This document shows positions 36,401 through 49,099 of a stretch of DNA of 64,000 bases, piece after piece; positions within the stretch are counted from its first letter, which is position 1; each line of letters starts with the position of its first letter. The DNA is from Stereum hirsutum FP-91666 SS1 (lineage: Eukaryota; Basidiomycota; Agaricomycetes; Russulales; Stereaceae). The position numbers and the translations under genes are program-made. Under the pieces are notes generated by a model. The model saw only the letters and a list, made by a program, of their open reading frames with translations, was not told the DNA's origin and searched no databases. The stretch is taken from positions 62,001-126,000 of the forward strand of contig NW_006763158.1 in assembly GCF_000264905.1 (NCBI RefSeq), in the 5' to 3' direction.

Positions 36401-39180
36401 CCCACCTTTAGATTGTTCTGCCTAGCGGCGTAAGAGAGTCCTTGTATGTTCTATGTTTTGGGCGCTGACGCTGACTCCTGCCAATGACAACCGTGTGTGA
36501 TTCTAGTTCGAGTGGCTTGCTCTGTGCAAGGTGCTGAACGAATCAACAGTGGCTGGCGGTATTCAATACCTCGTAATCAACTATCACAGTACTGCAGGCG
36601 ACAACGGCGGGAGCCGTCACTCTGAACACAACCATAACGTCGGTATGTACCGTATTGAAGGTGTTTCATGCTTTATGTCGTATCCGTTCTCATTTGTTTC
36701 TTTTTCTGTTGGATGAATCAGGTTACGTTTAACTTGGCGGCACTGGAGACGCCTGTGCTTTTGGAACGGAATACTTCAGATCTCTAGTTGAATGTCTGGT
36801 GAGAAACCTCTGGATGTTTTTGCTTGCTGATAAATACGACAGAACCCATGCTGCTTGCATCCGGCGGTACTTGCACAAGGGTTGCCGGTCTACTACTCGA
36901 CTGGCTTCCTCTTCTCACGGGCGATTGCCGTCGCATCTTCTGAATCTAATGAAATAACCGAATAGCTGCCCTCTGCGACACATTACGAACCGCATCGCCT
37001 CCCACGTCTCACGTCCAATGTTCATCTTCTTGTCCTCGATCCTTTTATCTTTTCCATTTCGGTCCTCTGGCCTAAGTTAGCCTGAGTCCTCTTCCCGCTC
37101 ACCTCTGGTTCGTTCCCGCCAACCTTCGCATCTGATACAAACTCATCTTGTACTTACGCCCAAGTGCCTCTCGGTAGTTCCCACGTATCAACATCACCCA
37201 CCAGCCGGATGCTCCTAAGTCAAGAGGACAGTGCTCAATAAGCCGACAGCCGCGCGTCTTGCTTTCTTAGCACGGCAAGGCTCCTTCACACTCCGTGTTC
37301 ACTGCCCGTATATGCTGGGAACATCCCTTGGTCTGTTGATCGTTCATTTTCCCACAGAACGGACTCTATCCCGCATACCTGATCCATGACCACATCGAAC
37401 TACGCAGTAAAGTACGTGACTCATCAGTGGAAGAGTGGGTCAGAGTGGGCCGGGCGGTCTTCGTTCTTCCTTTCTTCCACGGTCTCTGTGCACGGAGGTA
37501 CTCTGTGTACAATTGTATTGAGTCTGACTACGATGACTCTGCCTCTCTGTCTTCGGGGCCTTCGGCTCCGGTGGTCGAGGACGAGGTACGCAGTAACACA
37601 CTGTTCAGTGAACCGGGCTTCGTCGTATCGTTCCTGACCGCCGGTTGTTTAACGTTTAACTCCAGAACTTCCTTGAGTTTTAAGCCTGGGAGTCTCCAGA
37701 GATCTAGCTACGGTTATACCGGCGGCGTTGAAAAGCCCTGTCTCAATACTGTATTTCAGGACGAAAAACTTGATCTTCCACCTATCCGGGCACTTGTCGA
37801 TGAACACGGGGAAGTACGTCTTTTTGTTAACATCTGGACCATTGAAACACCCAAGTTATCATATCAGTCTTCTCTTTCTTGCACTCGCCCAACTCTGGGT
37901 TTCAAGATGATACTTATCCGAGGAAAATTCGGTTCATAATGCCATGTATTCCTCGAGCCCTGGGAGCATCTTGTCGTACGATACAGTCCTTAACTGTTCA
38001 GATTGAACGAGCCACGACGGTGGATACAGGTCCTGCCAGTGCCTTTCAGTCGGAGTTTCAAAACTTGAAGTTCAACTTGTTCCGACGGCCTGCTCTTTCC
38101 ACGCTCTCCTCTCGATCTCTTCCTTGTGGGATTCGGTCAAGGTAATGCGGTCTTCATCGCGATGCTAAGAGCAATGGATGGTACCCCGCATAGTGGTTCT
38201 GTGTCGCCGTACTTACAGCCTCCCAAGACTACTGGTAACGACGATTACCGGTCACCTCCGAACTGGTGGTCTCGAATATCGAATGTCGAAATGGACACCT
38301 TCCATCGTTAGTGTCTCCGTCGCCATCGATATCACAGTAGTTTCCATCCTTCCTTCCTACCGTTGACAGGCCACGCTGTCAAGCGCCTCCAGCACACCGT
38401 TTTTGTCACTGTGAACTTGCCTGGACCACAGACGTTGACTTGAAACATCATCCGGCGTACATCAGCCTTGCGGCCTCTCGTTACGGCCACTTACAGTTCT
38501 GTTTCTCGAACTACTCTGTGTATGTATACAAACATGCGTAGTGGCGACCTGCCTATGATCACCTGGAATGGGCTTGCTTTATCTAGAATGGGTATTGCGT
38601 GTGAACTTTACACATCTGTTCAAGACGCGGTGAGCACTGGCTTTTCCCGCACCAGGACACCGCCGTGTAATCTACTTTCATACCTAACCACTTTCGGTCA
38701 ATCATCCTACAGTTTCCTATCTGGTGCGACCACCCAAAATCCGCATCTGCCCATCGTAGCCTCGACACCTCTCACATATCGGCTCCCGATCCCGCTCCCA
38801 TCACACCTTGTTCAAAAAGTGAAGTCTTTATCCCTCTACGCGTCAAGTCACCGGCCTCCATGCCGATGTCCATTATTCCCGTCACCTGTCGTTTTTCCAT
38901 CTTGTTCATCTTTACCTCGCTTGGAGAATCCCATTTATTTTTGGTTGATTCCTGTTTCGGTAGTGGTGGCTCGCCAGTTCCAACGACCATCTCAAATAAG
39001 TGATTATCAGATATTGCGACGACAACAAGGCGGAGTCGTATAATTGTGGGAAATAGTTACAGTTACGGTTGAAATCTGAAGGAAACATCCATGAATACCA
39101 ATAATAAATTATGCCTACACCTGGTGGTGGGATTGTAAGACAGCCTCTATATGACCTGGAGACCGTGACGAGGACGATCA
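33489..39180. other. Long interval without a recognisable gene
   Basis: About 5.7 kb. 33.5-35.4 kb is pyrimidine-rich upstream DNA of the transcription factor. Some stretches look spliced: 36271-36784 (+) has three pieces with good GTAAGT/GTATGT donors, but no known domain and an early stop. 37.36-37.94 (+) has a mildly coding-like frame (YDDSASLSSGPSAPVVEDE; CLNTVFQDEKLDLPPIR), also unrecognised. These could be decayed or fast-evolving genes. I cannot support a model. Confidence 0.4.
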
Positions 39181-39182
39181 CA

Positions 39183-40158
39183 GTCTAGAAGGAGGGCCGA
39201 TTGTTTTCGTCGGTCTACGAATCCGACTAAAATCATCCTGTGAGCATGTTGAAACCAGATTCATCGGGCAAGAGAACTCACCTGGAAACCATACTCAAAC
39301 CCAAGGTGCCAGAACACGGACTTCAGAGCATCTAAATCACCCAACGCAGCGTAGTCTTGTTCCTATTCTTCATTCGTTATCCCTTTCCGTATAATCGCGC
39401 TGCCGAAATCGAGAATGACAGGCCTGTATGCGTTATAGCCCACCTGAGCTAAAGGTATGTTCTGGTCGTGAAGATCGGTATGGGCGACCCCTTTGTGCTT
39501 GAATGCGAGAAGAATGTCACGAAGCGAAGAGTAGACATCGCGTGTTATATGACTGACATCGTGATGGAAGGACGCCAATGGTTTTCCAGGAAGATATTCG
39601 AGTAGTAGAATAGGGAGTTGGACAGCGCGTTCGCCAGGAGGCTTGCATAGCGTCCCGGAGGCGTAACATCGAGGGATGAGGCTGCCTTGAAAGGAGCTGA
39701 GGATAGAGTAGACGCATTTTTCGGTGTTGAACGCATCGAGCATGACATTCTGATAGAATAGCTCCCATTCGAGCGGGTCTCCCGTGAAGACATGATGCGG
39801 GTGTATCAGTTCTCCATCTGGGTGTCGCTTAGCGGGCATTTGGCTAGCGTTCGCCTCAAGCTCTAAGCTCCACGGGTGATCGTCTTCGACGCGATGCTTC
39901 AAAAAGCGTGAGTCGAAAATCTTCATGATGCAGATGGGAGAAGGTGGTAAGCCAAGTCGTCGTGAATCCTCGGCGGAAGCCTTGACGGTGAAGACCTGGC
40001 TCGTGGTCGAAGATAAGTGTTGGATGACAGGGACGGTGATAGGTCCTACGTCGTCGATGTCCAGTGTGAGGGATTTTGAAGCGCTGTAGTATTCGACGTC
40101 GTGAAGAGTCTGCAAGATAGGGGACGTCGTATCGGTAATATGTACATGCGTCTAACAT
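39183..40158 (-). pseudogene. Protein-kinase-like gene with an in-frame stop and lost start
   Basis: One open stretch (about 40115-39363) has kinase/phosphotransferase features: a lysine in ICIMKIF, LLLEYLPGKPLASF, catalytic loop HTDLHDQNI and VILDFGSA, typical of the fungal APH/FunK-like kinase fold. A TAG at 39363-39365 interrupts it, yet the same frame continues with coding-like EQDYAALGDLDALKS and VFWHLGFEYGFQ up to a GTGAGT donor near 39281. A last exon near 39240 ends GPPSRL. Upstream no ATG is in frame; the nearest ATG (40158) is in another frame, suggesting a 1-bp shift near 40115. Two lesions point to a pseudogene. Stop readthrough or an unseen intron is less likely. A related tail is at 28.9-29.3 kb. 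Confidence 0.6.
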
Positions 40159-40885
40159 GACGGGCTCGGAGTTCTTGTGAAGGCGTTGGAATGTTGACCG
40201 TAATCGACAAATATAAACGCAAAAAGGAAAACCTGGTCACCACCAAGATAATTCGTCAGAGTTATATTGTCCAGGTAGGAGAGGGGAAGAGAATAACCAA
40301 AGAATAAGTGCACCGCAGCGCACAGAGTAATTCACTGCCAGCTTCGAAGTTCGAACGAGAGAAATTGTCTGCCAGTGGTCTCTCAAGCTCAGCAGATGAC
40401 AAAGCGGCCAAGAGACTATTATGGTCGCGAAAATGACACGACTGGTAGATGCTAGAATAAAAACGACAACAGAAGAGCGACGAAGTCCCAGACGACTGAC
40501 TCGGATGCGGACGTCACAAATTTGGCGCGGACGGCTTTATTGCGGAGAAACCCGGAACCAGTGCCACTGTGGCACCCCGCTGTCTCGGGCACGGCTGTTT
40601 ACCCTTGGTTTATCCCGCGATTATTCTTGCTACTTCGTCACCCCAGTTCTCGAGAATAGTACTGACTTGTTGCAGGGCAGATGGGTATATGGATTGAAAC
40701 ACACCGCTACATCACATGGCAGGACTCAAAGGCACAAAAAACGAACTCAAAACATCACACACAGCATTCCTTCAATGTGCAACCACCCGTATCGCGTTCA
40801 CTGCGGGCAGAGCACATAGAACTCAAGACATCAGCCGCACGTCTATAGTCACTTGCACACGCCCTCACGTCCATACAGGATCATA
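40159..40885. other. Intergenic, no gene seen
   Basis: Between the damaged kinase-like gene and the end of the FAD monooxygenase gene. The plus-strand frame at 40.42-40.82 kb shows no family features. Confidence 0.45.
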
Positions 40886-42850
40886 TCATCTTCGACCGCC
40901 GACCTCCCTCTCTAACATCTCCGTCGCCTGCCTCAACTCAACCCCCGCATCCGAAGCCCAAGCCCACTCAAAATTTTTGCGTATCCTCTCCCCCAACTCC
41001 GTCAAACCCGCTCCATCCCCCGTATCATGATACCCATTCAACGCGAAATCCAAGCCGTTCCTCCGTGACCGTTCGGCGATCTTGTTCGCGAATGGGACGC
41101 GGACGCGGGAGTAGATTGAGAGCACTTGGGGGAGGGTGCGGAGCGTCGTTAGGGGGTGGGAGAGAAGGGAGGAGAGAATGAAAGCGTCCTATTGTTGTTT
41201 CGTGAGCAGGGGATGGACCGAGATGATATGACGTACAGCGGAGATGAGATGTGTCGGGACAGCAAATGAAGGGGGTGAGTAGCATGATTCGAACATGTGT
41301 ACATACCTCTATGGCCTGACCCGCTCCTGCGCCCTGAAAGGGTGTCATTGCGTGCGCCTGAAGAGTAAGTGGTATCAGTGGGAATGTTCCATCGCGGAGG
41401 CTGTAGTGCATGAGGTGGCGCTTTGACGAAATGATGACCTACCGCATCCCCAAGCAGGACGACTCTGCCGTGTGAAAAGGTGTTGAGAGGCTTCATGACA
41501 TTTACAGCCCATCGATTTACTGTCAGACCGTCTAAGCACTAAGATAATTCAGTCAATCGATTATCACGAGGACACAGAGGCTACGGAGATGATTGGACGA
41601 AAAGGGATGAAGACGTACGCTGGCGATTTGCTGGACGTCAAGCTCCCAATTGCTGAACGATCTGGACAACGCACGCGAGTCTACTGTCGAGATCCATGGG
41701 TCTGTGTATAGCGAGCCTTCTCTTGAGTAATCCGCTTCGAATGCGACGAAGTTGATGTAGCGTCCATGAGATATTGGATAGGCCATGATGTGCTGTAAAT
41801 TCAAGGCGCCACCATTAGATAACATGGCCATCAAATGAGCCGGTCCGATATATGAAAGGAAACTCACTCTATTTCTTCCTAGAAACTACGCAAAGACAAA
41901 GAGGTCAGCGAAGGTTTACACATACCAAGACGGAAAGCCGATGACCGACCTGTGTAGGAACGGAAAGTGCTCGATTCTGGGGCGCTATTTGTCGGAGTTT
42001 ATCTGCTGGGATAAGCGTGCGATGAACTAACACCCCACTGAACCTCGGTTCGACTCGATCCCGAAGGTCAGCGGCTTCGTTGAGCTGGCCTCTTTGTTCT
42101 AATTGCTGAGCCTGTTCGTTGAGCATTGTTCGACGGACGACGGACTTGATCCCGTCGGCGCCGATGACGAGGTCGCATGTGGCGGTTGAACCGTCCTGGA
42201 AGACGAGCTGTATTGGGGCACTTGCATGAGGGGGTTGGACGTAGTGGTGAAGACGCTTGGAGTTGAAGGTTTTGCAGCGAGAGGAGAGTCGTTGGAGAAG
42301 AACGCTGTGGAACTCGGCTCGATGAAATGTCAGAAGCCCGCCTGGAACACGAAGATGTAGACGGTCAGCGTCGCTCGATGGTTGAGAGAATCGTCAGAGA
42401 ACACACCTCGAGAGTGAAGGTTGCTGAAGCTTTGGCCTTCCGGTTGGTCGGCCTTACGGTACTGTAGCGTCGGGACTGTAAGGTTTCGCCGATGTCAAGA
42501 GGGCTCTATAATTGTGAGGAATAATCGTACCAACGTCGTCGCTAGGACGACGATCAAGGAGCTGTAAGAGATCGTGCTCCAAGCCTATGGTTTTTAAGAT
42601 CTGCCATGTTCGTCGCCAAACGCCAATGCCGGCGCCAACTTCGCTGAACTTGGTGGCAGCCTCGTACACGTCGACCTGAATGTCGGGAGAACGGGAGAGG
42701 GCGTATGCCAGAGTCAACCCGCCTACACCTCCACCGCTAAAGTCCGTTCAACCAACGACTATGTTAGCCGCCGAAATGATCACAACGATCGTGTAGAGTC
42801 ACTTACCATATCGCGACACGGAATTTACTTGTTCTCGAACTAGTGGCCAT
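40886..42850 (-). CDS. FAD-dependent monooxygenase, salicylate-hydroxylase-like
   Basis: Group A flavoprotein aromatic hydroxylase: NAD(P)H plus O2 hydroxylates an aromatic acid, probably in the cytosol. Exon 1 from the ATG at 42850 joins across a GTAAGT...TTTAG intron to give FRVAIC|GGGVGGLTLAYAL, the FAD Rossmann GxGxxG. Next come YEAATKFSEVGAGIGVWRRT (family GAGI signature), GGLLTFHRAEFHSVLLQRL, the DG motif DLVIGADGIKS, VLVHRTLIPAD, and the second FAD motif GRVVLLGDA|AHAMTPFQGAGAGQAIEDA. The C-terminus ends EREVGGRR at 40886. About seven introns, overall size near 440 aa as usual. All motifs are intact. Substrate not predictable; salicylate or another lignin-derived aromatic is typical. 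Confidence 0.88.
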
Positions 42851-42967
42851 GTTCCTCTGTTTGTTGCTGCAATGGCCGGGGTGGGTTGATGCTCGATGGT
42901 AACGTCAGTGGGTAGAAGAGGGCCCGAGTGCGTTTGTCGTCTCATGCTCGTCACATCTGTCGAGCTA

Positions 42968-42975
42968 CATATATA
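42968..42975 (-). promoter_or_regulatory. Putative TATA box of the FAD monooxygenase gene
   Basis: Minus strand reads TATATATG about 118 bp upstream of the ATG. Confidence 0.4.
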
Positions 42976-45900
42976 CGATTGACGTCCCACCAACAACAAG
43001 GGTCGATGTGAAGAACTGCCGCGACCATATGCAGAGCCCAACCGACGGCACGAGAATCCGTTTAGGACCGGACGGTCGAAAAGGATAGCACGATGAAATC
43101 GGACACCGAACGTTTGCCAATCATCTGGAAAACGTTAATTTTGCAGAAAATTGATGGGTGCGTGTCGACGCATGTATATAATTCGACAGAGGAGGAAATG
43201 CCGCTACAAATAGAGGGACCACAAGGGCAAAGTGAGATAAGATAGGTCAGGAAGGACCCGACTACGATCGCCCGAGGAGCGAAGGAAGCGGACAATGTTC
43301 GATGCTGCTCGTCCGAGAACGGAAGAAACACGTGCCGGAAAATGCCAACGCCTCCAAGACGATATACATGAACGTGGCGAACTCCCTCGAGGCAGATCGG
43401 AATAGGCACTCACGTATGCATTTTTATGCAAAGTCCGATCGATGCGAACTTTCGTCATTTTCGTTTTGCGCAAGAAGGGGCAAGACAATTGATTCTGAAG
43501 GCTTTCGACGGGTTTCCCGCACGCAGCCGTCGCGCGCCGCGTGGAGATTAGCAGGGGCAAGAGATTCTCACGGCGTTTTGTTGGAGGAGGGAAGCCGTAT
43601 CAAATACTAGTTGACGTAGATGTAGGTTACGACGACAGCGAACCCGACAAGCTTTAGCGCTGGCGACGAGATCAGGGTAGAAGTCCGTCGTTGACTCGCC
43701 TCAATGATAAAAACGCCGAAAACCTTCTCCGGCCTTCAGTCGTGCAAATCACTGTCGTATTCTGCACGGAAGCAGCGGCGTGGACTCCGAAATAAACAAA
43801 AAATAACAGACAGTGTTGCCTGCCTCTCTCGATGTGCAGAGTGGACACGGCAGTCCCGCGATGACCATGTCACAGTTACTAGCAAGGTTGATCATCACCA
43901 ATTTCGAGCGGGATTGGGGATGTGGCCAAGCATAATATCTATCAGCGTCATTTCTCCTTACCGCATCAGGGCAACAGTCATTCATGCGATGCGGAGCTGA
44001 GCATAAAACTCCGTCGTTCAAATTCTTGTCTTCCGAGCGATACAACAATTCGTGATCGCCGATTCAATTCAATAGGCACGATGTCTGGATGACGTCGGCA
44101 TTCAATATTCAATCCGCGAGCGAGTTATGGGTGCCTCTGGCACTTACCTGGTGCAGATGCATGCAATGCACTGGACAGTCATGAGCCATTCGAAGCATAC
44201 CTATCAAAATGCCCATCGGTAGTTTGCATGACAGCATTGACAAGATTTGACGGACTCACCGTGATATAACGAAGACGTAGGTAGTTCCCCATCCATCGAG
44301 TCAATGTACCTGGAGTCACGCTTGTCCCCGCCACAATTACTGACAGTAGTTCGGAGTTACAGGATGCCGGGTCCGTTGACCTCAAACATCAAGAATGCGA
44401 ACTCCGATGCCTGGTTCAGTAGTCGTCCTCTTTTTTGTTCAGTGTGAACAAAGATGGCCGACCGAACAAAGGACACTAGATGGGTCATCTTCAGACGTAT
44501 CCGTTCTTTTCGTGGAATCCGTCAATATATGTGGGATCCACCAGGAAGATTCTTTCGATAGCTGGGAGAAGAGCTGAGATCGGCGTCAAGATAGACGAGT
44601 ACGGCAGCAGACTCACGAGAATAATAATCCCTAAGATAGTGTATTAGAGAGACAATCAGTATTCTCCTTCCGTAAACTGACTATAAAAATGGACAAGTCT
44701 TTCTGTCTTGCTGACCGGGCGTGTATGTCCAGAACCTCTACCCGCACTGTGTCTTGAGCCCTTGAATAAGTCGGCGAACTAGTGTTCCTACAAGCAAAGT
44801 GCCTTCGTACGTTTGTTGATCTACCATATCAAGATCTTGTGAGAACGCTGAACGTGAGAATGAGAAGCCCATATGTAACGTACCATACAGGCCCCGGGCA
44901 TAGGTTGAGGTTGACCCTGGTGGTGCTTTGAAGAATTCCGATGCTGCCATATGCTATCAGAAGCGAAATTGAGGAGACATGATATGTCTACACAAGGTAG
45001 AAGCAAAGTGGGAGTCGCACCTGGACACAAGTACGAGAACAGACAGGCTCAAACTTCGCCAGGCTTTCGCTGTCAAAAGGTAGTGGTTCGAGAACGCCGC
45101 AACGATGTAAGTGCCGTAAAGACGAACAGGGCTCACTCAAAGAACGTCTGTAGCTCACCTGATCAGTATAAATTACCACGATGGGTATTTGCTGCCCTTT
45201 CCTATCAAACACCTCAGGGCATAAAACAGGACGTCCGTTTCTTTCGTACGAACAAGAAGCCAAATCTAATGAAGTCTTCTTTCCGAGGATAACATTAAAA
45301 CTGCGGACACCGGTGACCACGAGGACGCGCGCGAGGGCAACAACAGCTATATGTGAAGGGCGCATGACAAAGTCTTACTGCATCTGCCGTCAGTCAGTCT
45401 ATTCAAGTTATGCTCAAGTTAATATTGTCGTCCATCTCGAAAGATGAGTGGTACTTGCGAGTGTTTACGCCGTCCAAGTTCCGTTTTGCGAGAGCTTCAA
45501 CAAGCTCAAAGGTGTGCGTTTGTTTCGCAGAGTGGCGTGTGGAGATTCGGTGTTTTTGGGACCAAGAGTAGGACTGATGCGCTCAGTATAGCCCATGCAG
45601 ATATGTGCATACCTGTGAACGAAATAATGCCGCTCAAGTGCCTTGTCTTCGGGTAGAGACTAAAGAGCTCGTCATACGAAGCATACGAAGCAACACGCAG
45701 CATACGGGTTGACCCACTCCATTCGAACGACCATATGCATGTTCCGACGGCCGTCGTAAGAGAATTTCCATCTAGATAAACTTCAGGCCCTTTGCACCCC
45801 GCCCAAGGTCCAAGTCCGTTGCGCTCGTGGGATGTCGAAGGCCGCCCAAGTCGTCATCGCCATTCATTCCTATGTACATATGAAAGAAGAGAGAAGAGGT

Positions 45901-46691
45901 CAGTCAAGCGACATCAGCATTATGAATACGGAGCTCAGCACTCTTTCAGAACTCACTCGTGCCCTCGTAAAATTAGTTCTTTACTCCGCTCAAACCACCC
46001 CGGTCGTAAAACCCGTCTGCAATCGGACTCAAGGCCCTCAACATGCATCAATTTCGTTGAAGTACCGGCTTGTGGACAAAGGCGCATAGCTTCCAACTCC
46101 ACCGTATAACAAGATGATGGAGTGAGAAGAATTATACTGGGACTTGATGAATAGATTCGATATGAACGCCACGGTGCCACACACTATATCGTGAGGGATT
46201 ATGGGACATCGACCCATCGCAAACGCAGCTAGAGAGCGGATACGAGAGCACACCGATTATGAACTTGTCGTATTCTTGGGCATGAAGGACCTTGACGGCC
46301 CATACTACTACGCTGTATTGGCCCCAAGATATAGAAAGTCCAACACTGTGACGACTCACCTCATGCTCTACGTCCACTAGTAAGTACGGGCGTTTTTATC
46401 TTGTCAGCAAAGTCGGACGTTCGGATTTTCTACAACGACAAGCATATCCCGTTCGTCTAGGGCGAGTTGCAGTGTTCAAACAAGGATGTGTCTCGACGAA
46501 TCACGATCATTGTGGTTGAATTTGGTGGAGTCCTTTTTCAATCCCCGCCCGGCGACGGTTCGCATTTTGCCTCATCGGACTTTCAACTGTGGAAACGTGT
46601 CCGAGTCAGTGATGTGTGGCGAGCTTGGCTGCATCCACCCGCGAGCTTGCTCAGAATCCTCGACGTTGATACGATTTGTTCCGCATCGATT
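42976..46691. other. Unresolved interval
   Basis: No supported gene in about 3.7 kb. Minus-strand frames at 44.7-45.4 kb (IPIVVIYTDQ ... CGVLEPLPFDSESLAKFE) and 46.2-46.4 kb (WGQYSVVVWAVKVLHAQEY) have a faint glycosyltransferase look, but their splice phases do not join. A plus-strand ATG at 45832 opens an unrecognised peptide. Possibly one or more decayed genes. Confidence 0.35.
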
Positions 46692-47388
46692 ATGCCCACC
46701 ATATATCCTTTCACTTTTACTGCTAGAAATTTCTCAACCAGCGAACAGACGGCAGGACTTCTTCGTCCAGAACTCGAGAAGGGCACCATCACACCTCACG
46801 ATTTCCAAGCTGCCGTCGACTTCTATCCTGGAGGGCACCGAACATACTTCGTTTGTGCCTAACGCTTATTCTCAATGGGATAAAGGTGTAGCTGATTTGA
46901 ACGGCCACTAGTTCAAAGGACTAGCCGCAGGCGGGGCAGGCTTTGTGGCGTATGACGTGCTCAGACCAGTTCGAGCGAAACCACGCAACATTCTCGCGTC
47001 CATCGCTACACTTGCCGGGGGAGGTCTTCTCGGCCTATACTTCTCCTTCCGCGCGCATCTCCAGTTCGTCAACTCTCTGCACGATCGAGCTGGGTTCTGG
47101 CGTGCACTCGAGAACGTGAATACTCTCGTCGGTGGGCCGCACATCAGACCGCTTGGTCTTCCCACCGGTGCTGAACGAGAGAGCACTCAGGAAGTGGGTA
47201 AGGAGGACATACGGTGGCTTGATTTCTTTCGTATCTCGAACGATCCTATGAGAAGTGGGAAGATCTTTGCCGCGCGAGGCGATCACAATACAGGTGAGAG
47301 TCACGAATCTTCTACATCATTTTTCAACTTCAATTACCTGACATTTGCTCTAGTACCGGCGCCGGATCCATCTAGCACTGAAACGTAA
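46692..47388 (+). CDS. Putative small mitochondrial membrane protein, 191 aa
   Basis: Three exons close in phase: 46692-46850, 46912-47293 and 47354-47388. The N-terminus MPTIYPFTFTARNFSTSEQ carries an R-x-F-S-type presequence cleavage motif (ARNFS/TS). It is followed by a soluble stretch (TPHDFQAAVDFYPGG), then two hydrophobic segments (GLAAGGAGFVAYDVL; ILASIATLAGGGLLGLYF) and a charged tail (AHLQFVNSLHDRAGFWRAL ... DIRWLDFFRISND). I do not know the family. The presequence and twin short helices suggest an inner-membrane protein. The clean phases favour a real gene over chance, but there is no homolog in the window to confirm it. Confidence 0.5.
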
Positions 47389-47839
47389 GGTACTTCTGTA
47401 CGCTCACGCTCTTACGAATGACCAATTGGTGCGTGCGCAAACGCATTGAGCCGATATCTCCGCGGGTCCAAAGCTGTGGTCTTGAGTGTGAGTCAGAGAC
47501 GTGAGAGATCCCTAGAAGCTCTAAGGTACTTGGACGAGAGCCGGGACCTTGCGACCCATTTCTTCCTGTGGTAGAACGATGCGTAAGCTCATTACTATTG
47601 GACCCTTTTGAAAGTGGTACCACGTCCTCGATGTCCTTGAGAACGATATGCTTTGAAGTATTCGCTTTTCCTCCCTCGACCGCGAGGGGAAGTCAAGGAC
47701 AACTGAATACGACACTGTAATAACATCCTTTCTCTGCGTATTAAATGACTTGGCCAGTGTGGATGAATAGAAAGCAGATAGGTAAGTTCTCAAATATTCC
47801 ATCGCGCGGAGATATAGAAAATTTGACCATCTCAGTGTT

Positions 47840-48107
47840 TTCACAAAGGAAACCACTCGGATACGATTATCGTGTAACACGAGCATTGCAACGGACTTCA
47901 CAAGCTCTTCCGATTATAGAAAACTACTTCAGTACTCGGCTCATCAGTTACGACCATGGTGTGCGTTTGTCTACCTGTTCATTCCTCGTTCGCACCTGAC
48001 TCATCTCGCTCGAATTCCCCCAGGTTTACGAGCAGCGCGTTCTTCCTAAGTTCCACGAAAACCCAACCGTCGGCCGTGATATCTTCTCGGAGGATGGTAA
48101 GACCCAG
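47840..48107 (+). other. Two coding-like exons of an unrecognised gene
   Basis: A CAG acceptor opens VFSQRKPLGYDYRVTRAL, continuing to ENYFSTRLISYDHG and a GTGCGT donor. After a CCCAG acceptor the same phase continues VYEQRVLPKFHENPTVGRD with IFSEDG and a GTAAGA donor. The pieces join in phase and look protein-like, but the rest of the gene cannot be traced; downstream frames fill with stops. Possibly a fragment of an enzyme gene. Confidence 0.3.
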
Positions 48108-49099
48108 TGCTACCTACGTATGCTTCACTCATTCCCGCATAACCAGGTACAACTCTCGGCCAAAGAAAGTGCCTAGATCGTGGCCTTCATCATCGTATAA
48201 TTCGGAACTCAGCCGGAGGTAAGAGATTTTTCGCTGCACATCTAGCTCATGAATGTGGTCATCCCTGGCAGTAAGTGCCTGAGGTAAGAAAAAACTATTA
48301 ACAGAGGTAACGGAAATACATTCCCGACGTTACAGGATCCAAGAGAAGTACGGCTTCCATTATGCTACGTACTCTTTTCTTGTATGCGATGACTTTTCTC
48401 ATCCGCATGTTCAATTAGACACGAGTCACTGTCGAGCTCAATCAGATTCATAGCCTCGCGATGCTGCTAGGTGAACGCCTTGGGCGGCGCTGACTGGATC
48501 CTTCTCTGGTCCCTGAACTTGATATCCTTCGACGCCCTCGGAACTCGGAACTCTCCTGGATGGAAACCTATGGAGAATTTTACCACCATTCGTACCGTCA
48601 ATCCGTATAACTGACCAGGAAGAGTGGCGGTGGTATATTCCCAGTTGAGCCTCTCCTGTGATCACGACTGATGATCTCCATTCTGCCCATAGAAAACATA
48701 TCGTGTACGTCGAATATAGTGGTCCCACAACAGGGAATACTGCATTTGTACGCCACATTTCATCCCTTTCCTAAACCAGACAGAGAATGCGCCGTCCGGT
48801 TACGACTTCATCAAACGGATGTCGGTAGATCATGTTCATCTTCGCGGTAACGCTGGGCACAATGACGAGTATGGAGATTTAGAGGACCTCGAAGAAGAAA
48901 AGCCCATTCATCGTCGTTCACAGAGCTTCATGTGCTCCGAACTGATCGGGGTGAAAAGGACGGCACTCTTTGACAGGTACCCCTTCTTGTCTCGAGATAT
49001 CAGATTCGTTTCGCTCAAAATCAGCTCTCAAGTGAGACGGTTACCGGAAGACGAGGTGGATCCCTTTTATCTGCTCACGTCTCCCCCAATATACCAGCA
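48108..49099. other. Intergenic, no gene seen
   Basis: Upstream flank of the second TIDDTxGD-family gene. Nothing recognised. Confidence 0.4.

Noticed and set aside
44700..46380. Possible GT8-like glycosyltransferase on the minus strand
   Set aside because: Only isolated peptides look right, and splice phases produce stops at once. No DxD motif seen.
47745..48200. N-terminal part of a CYP63/CYP52-like P450
   Set aside because: The resemblance is only in short words (for example GRDIFSEDG). No haem loop or ExxR follows.
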